A stretch of 8,580 nucleotides of DNA from Methanosarcina sp. (GTDB taxonomy: Archaea; Halobacteriota; Methanosarcinia; Methanosarcinales; Methanosarcinaceae): the NCBI GenBank assembly GCA_024280975.1, contig JAMXLQ010000165.1:1-8580 (forward strand). The letters are read 5' to 3'. How positions within the stretch are numbered: the first letter of the stretch is position 1; every line of letters begins with the position of its first letter. The notes beneath the pieces are model-generated. The model made no database searches. It was not told the origin of the DNA and saw only the letters and a program-made list of their open reading frames with translations. Shown piece after piece: positions 1 through 3,931 of this stretch. The translations under genes were made by a program, and so were the position numbers.

Positions 1-421
1 ATACAATTTTGGAATATGTGGTTTTAAGCCTGTATAATCCAAGTTATTTTAAGAAAGTGCAGCTAAAGATCAACTATTTGTTATCTTGATAAAAAATAGA
101 TAAATATTGGATTAAATCAGCATATTAGGAGCTTCTTACTCTATTTTTTCATAAAATAAACATCATTTGAGTTTCTGAACGAATCTCAGCCTTTTAAAAT
201 TTAGATGTGAGGAAAATATCCTTGCGTCGACGATTTATTCAAATATGAAGGAGTTTAGTAAGATTTTAGTAAATAAAACCTTCTAAAAGAGCTTATATTT
301 AGATTTTAATCAATGAAACATGCATTTAAGCATAATTATAATTTTATGGTTTTTCAAACCTTGAAATAAAGTATTATAAAGTTTTAAACTCCTTTTTAGA
401 TTTTTATAGAATTAGAAGAAA
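1..421. other. AT-rich spacer with no supported gene
   Basis: I see no credible coding frame on either strand; the open stretches are only 10-20 codons and lack ribosome-binding sites. A small perfect hairpin, GGTTT-TTC-AAACC, sits at 348-360, and an ATGC/GCAT pair flanks six bases near 320-333. Neither can be assigned a role. The composition is typical of long spacers in methanogen genomes. Confidence 0.6.
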
Positions 422-440
422 ATAAGTATTTTTATATATT
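422..440 (+). promoter_or_regulatory. Archaeal promoter (BRE/TATA) of the Cys-rich protein gene
   Basis: TTTATATATT at 431-440 is a near-ideal archaeal TATA box, with a purine-rich stretch just upstream that could serve as the BRE. A start about 25 bases downstream would fall near 460, giving a leader of about 50 nt before the ATG at 509. The leader contains a strong Shine-Dalgarno sequence, TAGGAGG at 496-502. The start site is inferred, not observed. Confidence 0.55.
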
Positions 441-508
441 AAATTATCCAGTGAGTTTGTAATTATGGGTATTTTCGGATCAAATGTAAATAAACTAGGA
501 GGAAAAAA

Positions 509-817
509 ATGAACTTTAATAGAAAGTCAATCTGGAAAATTACAGCATCTGTTTCTATAGTATTAATGTTATTAACTTTAGGAGTTTCTGCAGCCGCAGC
601 ATGTCCCTATAAGGAATCTCCTGCCTATTGTGATCAAAATAGCTTATCCCCTAACGACAGCAACCAGGCAGACTGCACCGGAGAATGTTGTGACAACTGC
701 AACGAAGCAAATTGTACAGGCGACTGCTGTAACAACTGTAAAGAAGTCTGTGGTCAGAATGGCTGCACAGGAGAATGCTGTGACAACAGTACAGGCGAAT
801 GCGGGGCATGTAACTAA
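509..817 (+). CDS. Exported cysteine-rich repeat protein, function unknown
   Basis: The 102-residue product is not one I can assign to a named family. Residues 1-31 form a signal peptide: a basic N-terminus (R5, K6, K10), a hydrophobic core at about 11-26, then SAAAAC. Cleavage after the Ala run is likely. Cys32 could also be a lipid-anchored cysteine, but the lipobox (AAAC) is poor. Of the 71 residues from Cys32 onward, 16 are Cys (about 22%). Three copies of C-T-G-[ED]-C-C-[DN]-N-[CS] lie at 56-64, 69-77 and 86-94, with Ser replacing the last Cys in copy three; the tail adds Cys98 and Cys101. Such density suggests metal or cluster binding, or extensive disulfides outside the cell, but this is inference. 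The ATG is chosen because TAGGAGG at 496-502 is ideally spaced. The gene stands alone, with its own TATA box and terminator-like hairpins downstream. Overlapping frames on both strands (630-845 plus, 644-889 minus) are shadows. Confidence 0.8.
   Translation: MNFNRKSIWKITASVSIVLMLLTLGVSAAAACPYKESPAYCDQNSLSPNDSNQADCTGECCDNCNEANCTGDCCNNCKEVCGQNGCTGECCDNSTGECGACN
674..790 (+). repeat. Three in-gene 27-bp repeats encoding CTG[ED]CC[DN]N[CS]
   Basis: The repeat units are at 674-700, 713-739 and 764-790, separated by 12 and 24 bases of non-repeated coding sequence. Most differences are synonymous (for example ACC/ACA, GGA/GGC, TGT/TGC), so the amino-acid pattern is better kept than the DNA. That points to old duplication under selection, not recent slippage. 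Copy three changes the final Cys codon to AGT (Ser), one base from TGT. Confidence 0.8.
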
Positions 818-884
818 GAAGACTGAATGGCTGGCTCGGAAATAACCTGCAATAAATAAACCTTTGAAAGGTCTTGATAGTTTA

Positions 885-912
885 TTCAAACCTGTTTTTA
901 ATCAGGCTTGAA
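885..912 (+). terminator. Stem-loop downstream of the Cys-rich gene
   Basis: Ten-base arms TTCAAACCTG (885-894) and CAGGCTTGAA (903-912) pair with a single A/C mismatch around the eight-base loop TTTTTAAT. It lies 68 bp after the stop codon at 817, so it may mark or protect the mRNA 3' end. No long T tract follows directly; the better termination signal is at 1001-1047. Confidence 0.4.
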
Positions 913-1000
913 AACTCAAATATCATTATCTTGATAACCCCCACGTCTCAAGATATGTGATTATAATTTATCACGACTATAATTTATCGAAATTTTCTTT

Positions 1001-1047
1001 AACCTTTTTTAATTTATTAAAGGTTGTTTAGCCTTTTTTGTATTTTT
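1001..1047 (+). terminator. Hairpin plus T-rich tract, likely terminator of the Cys-rich gene
   Basis: AACCTTT at 1001-1007 and AAAGGTT at 1019-1025 form a perfect seven-base stem. They are followed by T-rich sequence, with runs of six T (1034-1039) and five T (1043-1047). T tracts are the usual archaeal termination signal. The minus-strand gene ending at 1088 converges on this region, so the stem may also act on that transcript, but the T tracts favour the plus strand. Confidence 0.45.
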
Positions 1048-1087
1048 ATCATCTCGAAATCTCATCTTCAGACATTGAGAGTAGCCT

Positions 1088-2398
1088 TTAGCCTTGGGAA
1101 GCCACAGGAACCCGCGTTACCAACACCTTATCTATGCGATTTCCATCCATATCCACAACCTCGTACTTCAGTTTTCCGGATATTATATGGTCTCCAGTTG
1201 CTGGGATTCGCTGTAAGAGGAAAATAATCAGCCCGGCAATAGTCCGGTAATATCCAAGTTCCTCCCCTGGAAAGGAATCTATGGACAATACATCCCTAAG
1301 TTTCTCAACAGGTGTATCCCCATCGATGAGCCAAGAACCATCTTCCCGAACTTTAATTTGTGCTTCCACAGGCTCCCCAAGAGAACGGATCTCACCTACA
1401 ATCGCTTCGAGAATATCATGCAAGGTAATCACACCCTGAATGCTCCCATATTCATCAGTGATAAGAGCAATATGCACTCCGGTTTCCTTGAATAACTCGA
1501 GAAGTCTCAGGACTGAAGCGCTTTCAGGTACGAAGAGCGGTTTTGTAACCAGTTCATTGAGATTAACTGTACCGCTTTCCACAAACTTCTCAAGGACTCT
1601 TTTTACGGATATCATACCGATAATATTTTCCAGGACTCCCTCATATGCCGGAAAATTGGATCGGCCGCTTTCAATTATCTTCTGCAGATTTTCATCGATA
1701 GGATCTTCAAGGTCAATCGCAGTGAGATCAGTGCGATGCGTCATTAGGGTATCAACTCGACGATCGCCAATCTCAAGCACGCCTTCTATCATGCTTAGTT
1801 CAGCTTTTTCAAACACTCCAGCTTTGGTTCCTTCCTCAAACAGAATTTTAATTTCCTCTTCTGTTACCGGAAGTTCAGTAGACTTGCCAACTCTCATGAT
1901 CCTGAGCACAGCTTCGGTAGAACTACTGAGAATTATCACAAGCGGCTTTGCGATGACAGAAAGATAGAACATAGGTTTTGCGACACTAGAGGCAATTGAC
2001 TCCGCGTTATTGAGTGCAAGCCTTTTTGGGACAAGTTCTCCAAAAATTAAGGTCAAGTAGGTAATTAAGAGTACTACAAGAGTGATACTGATCGCGTTAC
2101 TGTACGGAGAAAGAGCATGAAATTTTCCAAGGTAAGCTGTAAATTCTTCTGATATCGTAGCCCCGCCGAAAGCACCTGCAAAGATCCCAATCAGAGTGAT
2201 TCCTATCTGCACAGTCGAGAGAAATGGAGTTGGATTATTAGCGAGTTTAAGTGCAGAGGCTGCCCGTGTATTCCCTTCTTCCGCCTTTTGCTTAAGGCGG
2301 GTTTTCTTGGCAGAAACAAGGGCAAATTCTGACATGGAGAATATACCATTGAGCGCGATCAAAACAAGGACGATTATGATCTCAAGTAAATATGACAT
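1088..2398 (-). CDS. CNNM/CorC-type membrane protein (DUF21-CBS-CBS-CorC_HlyC, 'hemolysin family')
   Basis: The 436-residue protein has the full architecture of the CNNM/CorC family. The family is known for Mg2+ (and Co2+) transport or export; 'hemolysin' is a historical label. The DUF21 membrane domain covers about 1-200, with hydrophobic segments near 4-25, 60-80, 103-122 and 140-160. Family signatures include S-M-S-E-F-A-L (21-27), Q64-I-G-I-T-L and F-G-E-L-V-P-K-R (119-126). Two CBS domains, predicted to bind adenine nucleotide, lie at about 215-275 (LMTHRTDL) and 282-338 (ITDEYGSIQGVITLHDILE). The CorC_HlyC domain covers about 347-430 (DGSWLIDGDTPVEKL). Length is normal and no frame break is seen. 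The ATG start lacks a clear Shine-Dalgarno site; a TATA box 33 bp upstream predicts a very short leader. It lies 247 bp downstream of the M48 protease gene on the same strand, with a terminator and its own promoter between them, so co-transcription is doubtful. Confidence 0.94.
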   Translation of the reverse strand: MSYLLEIIIVLVLIALNGIFSMSEFALVSAKKTRLKQKAEEGNTRAASALKLANNPTPFLSTVQIGITLIGIFAGAFGGATISEEFTAYLGKFHALSPYSNAISITLVVLLITYLTLIFGELVPKRLALNNAESIASSVAKPMFYLSVIAKPLVIILSSSTEAVLRIMRVGKSTELPVTEEEIKILFEEGTKAGVFEKAELSMIEGVLEIGDRRVDTLMTHRTDLTAIDLEDPIDENLQKIIESGRSNFPAYEGVLENIIGMISVKRVLEKFVESGTVNLNELVTKPLFVPESASVLRLLELFKETGVHIALITDEYGSIQGVITLHDILEAIVGEIRSLGEPVEAQIKVREDGSWLIDGDTPVEKLRDVLSIDSFPGEELGYYRTIAGLIIFLLQRIPATGDHIISGKLKYEVVDMDGNRIDKVLVTRVPVASQG

Positions 2399-2417
2399 TT
2401 TGGAGATATTGGTCGGA

Positions 2418-2633
2418 TTATAACATAAAGCTATTTATAATCTTTAGAAAATTTATGCTTTTTAAGCTTATAGTTAGATTCACTCGTGTTTCCGTTGAGC
2501 GGCTGATTCTCCCGGCGATTTCTGCCTGCTGCTTGTGCTCTGGAATCTCTCCAGAGTCCAAGATATTAAGCCTTCGATCTCCCTCAATCCCAAACTGAAC
2601 AAAACTTTCCAGCTTTGCCCCAACTATAATTTT
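2418..2633 (-). pseudogene. Coding-like remnant frame without a start codon
   Basis: The spacer between the two membrane-protein genes has an unusually GC-rich core: hand count 27/60 at 2461-2520 and 29/60 at 2521-2580. On the minus strand a frame stays open for 71 codons between TAA at 2636-2634 and TAA at 2420-2418. Its first part reads like real protein, rich in Glu, Lys, Arg and Gly, for example GAKLESFVQFGIEGDRR, then EIPEHKQQAEIAGRIS, with many codons starting in G. After about codon 50 it turns AT-rich and low in charge where the next gene's promoter begins. There is no ATG or Shine-Dalgarno at its head; the first possible starts are internal (TTG, GTG). I take it as a fragment of a former gene, unrecognised. 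It could instead be a short gene with an odd start, or a structured RNA. The overlapping plus-strand frame (2392-2598) looks non-coding. Confidence 0.3.
2431..2446 (-). promoter_or_regulatory. TATA box of the CNNM/CorC-type gene
   Basis: On the minus strand TTATAAATAG (2440-2431) is a good archaeal TATA box preceded by purine-rich CTAAAGA. A start about 25 bases downstream falls near 2411, leaving a leader of only about 12 nt. That fits the absence of a Shine-Dalgarno sequence. It shares bases with the 3' end of the remnant frame at 2418-2633. Confidence 0.5.
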
Positions 2634-2655
2634 TTAAATTTATATTTAAAAAATT
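2628..2655 (-). terminator. Perfect 12-bp inverted repeat at the M48 gene's stop codon
   Basis: AATTTTTTAAAT (2628-2639) and ATTTAAAAAATT (2644-2655) are perfectly complementary around a four-base loop. The structure straddles the protease stop codon (2648-2646). On the transcribed minus strand it supplies two T6 runs, the typical archaeal termination signal. It should limit read-through into the CNNM/CorC-type gene. Confidence 0.55.
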
Positions 2656-3512
2656 CTTCCTGGTTTATTTTCGTTAAGGGCTCTGATCCTTCTAAGCAGT
2701 GCAGGATGTGTTGAAAGCAAATTTGTGGACCAAATCCAGAACCCTTCAGGGCTCCTTGCGGTTTCCAGGTATTCCTCGTAGTTAACAGCCTTGTAAAGAT
2801 GTTCGCCTGCGGAAAGAACTATAAGCCCTTTCTTGCCTGAAGGGACAAGCCGAATTGCAATTTTGTCTGAGGTATATTCCCTGGCTCGACTCAAGGCAGT
2901 CCATAAAAGGTCCTTCAGGACAGGCACAAAAGCAATCGGAAAGATTGAGAGGTTGTAAAGCAAGGTCACATGGCCTGCTTTTATATGAGCCAACTCGTGG
3001 GCAACTATGAACTCAAGAGAATCAAAGTCTCCTTCCCGATATGCGACCTCAACTATATCCGCATAAAAGACTACATAGTTTCTCCTGAAGTACAGACGGG
3101 TAGCAAACGCGTTTAACAATCCACCTTCCTGAATTAAGAAAGCATCAGGAACTTCCTTGAGGTTTAGCTCAGAAGAAAGACGTTTTATGATTTTGTAAAG
3201 TTCAGGAAATTGCTTTTCTGAAAGCTTGACTGCGTTTGCCATCATTCCCCCATATGTTTGTCCTGAAACAAATGAGAGAAAGGCAATCGCCGCAGGAACT
3301 ACCAGTATATACTCAAACCCAAGTTCCTCGGGATAGAGAAGCGGTACTGTCATTAATGCGACATAAATGAAAATACTAATCAACAGACAGACAACAAAAA
3401 GAGGTATTTCGGCAGGATGTTTGAGATTCCTTATTTCACTATCCAGCAATCTATTTGTCCCCCCATTCTCTAAAAGATGTTTCAATAACCCCTTCCAAAA
3501 AGGATTATACAA
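2646..3512 (-). CDS. HtpX-like M48 family membrane metalloprotease
   Basis: The 288-residue product has the M48 zinc-protease signature HELAH at 172-176: zinc ligands His172 and His176, catalytic Glu173. The expected third ligand is Glu212 in R-E-Y-T-S-D, followed by Asp216, and the C-terminal motif STHPALLRRI starts at 267. Hydrophobic segments at about 37-59, 67-85 and 183-203 give the membrane layout of HtpX-type proteases. Those act in membrane-protein quality control, with the active site facing the cytoplasm in characterised members; the role here is inferred. The frame opens with TTG at 3512-3510. An in-frame TAA lies four codons upstream, the only other codon of note between is ATT, and the next Met is residue 54, inside the first membrane segment. 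No Shine-Dalgarno is visible, so the exact start is uncertain. A later TTG at codon 22, after a G-run, is possible. It is probably transcribed alone and ends in a strong inverted repeat. Confidence 0.92.
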   Translation of the reverse strand: MYNPFWKGLLKHLLENGGTNRLLDSEIRNLKHPAEIPLFVVCLLISIFIYVALMTVPLLYPEELGFEYILVVPAAIAFLSFVSGQTYGGMMANAVKLSEKQFPELYKIIKRLSSELNLKEVPDAFLIQEGGLLNAFATRLYFRRNYVVFYADIVEVAYREGDFDSLEFIVAHELAHIKAGHVTLLYNLSIFPIAFVPVLKDLLWTALSRAREYTSDKIAIRLVPSGKKGLIVLSAGEHLYKAVNYEEYLETARSPEGFWIWSTNLLSTHPALLRRIRALNENKPGRIF

Positions 3513-3732
3513 TTTAATTTTTTATCAAATGCTCAAGCTATACCTTGGACTTACAGCAATATACCTTTTACTGTCAAATACAACTTTTACTGTTATATCC
3601 CCCATACTCTTAAATATAGTTTATATTGTTATTAACGCGGAAGTTCCCCTAGGGAAAAGTAAGGTTGTTTATTTAATTTCAGAACAATTACTAAATTGAG
3701 CAAGCTGTCAGTAGATATTTAGAGTTTCTGGC

Positions 3733-3760
3733 AATATCATTTTATTTGAAATAAGATATT
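3733..3760. repeat. Interrupted palindrome
   Basis: Outer arms AATATC (3733-3738) and GATATT (3755-3760) enclose inner arms TTATTT (3742-3747) and AAATAA (3749-3754) around a single G, with three unpaired bases on the left side. It could be a protein-binding dyad or an RNA hairpin. It lies about 65 bp upstream of the tRNA relic, and no function can be assigned. Confidence 0.4.
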
Positions 3761-3767
3761 TTAGCCA

Positions 3768-3779
3768 CTATAAAATAAG
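3768..3779 (+). promoter_or_regulatory. TATA-like box upstream of the tRNA-Leu relic
   Basis: CTATAAAATAAG at 3768-3779 matches the archaeal TATA consensus. A start about 25 bases downstream would be near 3799, leaving some 27 nt of 5' leader before the tRNA-like sequence at 3826. A second, poorer candidate, TTATTAAAT, lies at 3803-3811. Either may be a leftover of the ancestral tRNA promoter. Confidence 0.3.
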
Positions 3780-3825
3780 TTTGGATCTTTTTCTTTGGGA
3801 ACTTATTAAATCTGTCCCTAAGTAT

Positions 3826-3913
3826 GCGGGAGTTATCCAGCAAGGTCAAAGACGATGGTTTTAGAGTCTGGTCTCGTAGGAGGTCGTGCATTCAAATAGC
3901 ATTCTTCGCACCA
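3826..3913 (+). pseudogene. Degenerate tRNA-Leu(UAG) gene with encoded CCA
   Basis: The 88 nt line up position for position with a class II leucine tRNA. The acceptor is GCGGGAG (3826-3832) against TCTTCGC (3903-3909), then discriminator A (3910) and CCA (3911-3913). The D-loop has A14, the GG pair and AA before G-A-C. The variable arm CTC-GTAG-GAG (3873-3882) and T-loop TTCAAAT (3891-3897) are intact. The anticodon read in place is TAG (3862-3864) after TT, giving Leu codon CUA. The stems are ruined: in the anticodon arm only one of five pairs is Watson-Crick, the acceptor has one mismatch and three G-T pairs, D-stem pair 10-25 is A/C, and the invariant G53-C61 pair is A/A. A T6 run at 3916-3921 resembles a tRNA terminator. 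I infer a decayed duplicate or a leftover of integration at a tRNA gene. A functional tRNA is unlikely with this anticodon stem. It converges on the kinase gene, 18 bp from its stop codon. Confidence 0.6.
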
Positions 3914-3931
3914 AATTTTTTATCTATTCTC

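Larger units (their letters stand above)
3513..3825. other. Spacer between the M48 gene and the tRNA relic
   Basis: This stretch contains the upstream region of the M48 gene. A possible minus-strand TATA-like CTATATTTAA lies at 3619-3610, which would imply a leader of about 80 nt; the assignment is weak. A plus-strand frame from ATG 3529 to TGA 3699 (56 codons, hydrophobic) has no Shine-Dalgarno and overlaps this promoter region, so it is not called. A bulged palindrome lies at 3733-3760, and a TATA-like box for the tRNA relic at 3768-3779. Confidence 0.5.

Noticed and set aside
630..889. Plus-strand frame 630-845 and minus-strand frame 644-889
   Set aside because: Both are out-of-frame shadows of the Cys-rich gene's repeats, with no Shine-Dalgarno and skewed Thr/Ala/Val composition.
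962..988. Direct repeat TATAATTTATC (962-972, 978-988)
   Set aside because: Short and AT-only in an AT-rich spacer; likely chance.
1440..1967. 175-codon plus-strand frame
   Set aside because: It lies wholly antisense to the CNNM/CorC-type gene, whose domains are unmistakable; Ser/Arg-rich composition is typical of an antisense shadow.
2392..2598. 68-codon plus-strand frame
   Set aside because: Hydrophobic and Cys-rich with no ribosome-binding site; the opposite strand reads more like protein here.
3529..3699. 56-codon hydrophobic plus-strand frame (part of a longer frame from 3367)
   Set aside because: No Shine-Dalgarno, overlaps the M48 gene's start and promoter region, and its 5' extension is antisense to M48.
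3826..3913. Functional tRNA, including alternative anticodon registers (TTA, AGA)
   Set aside because: Shifting the loop gives no better anticodon stem; every register leaves at least two mismatches, so a working tRNA is improbable.
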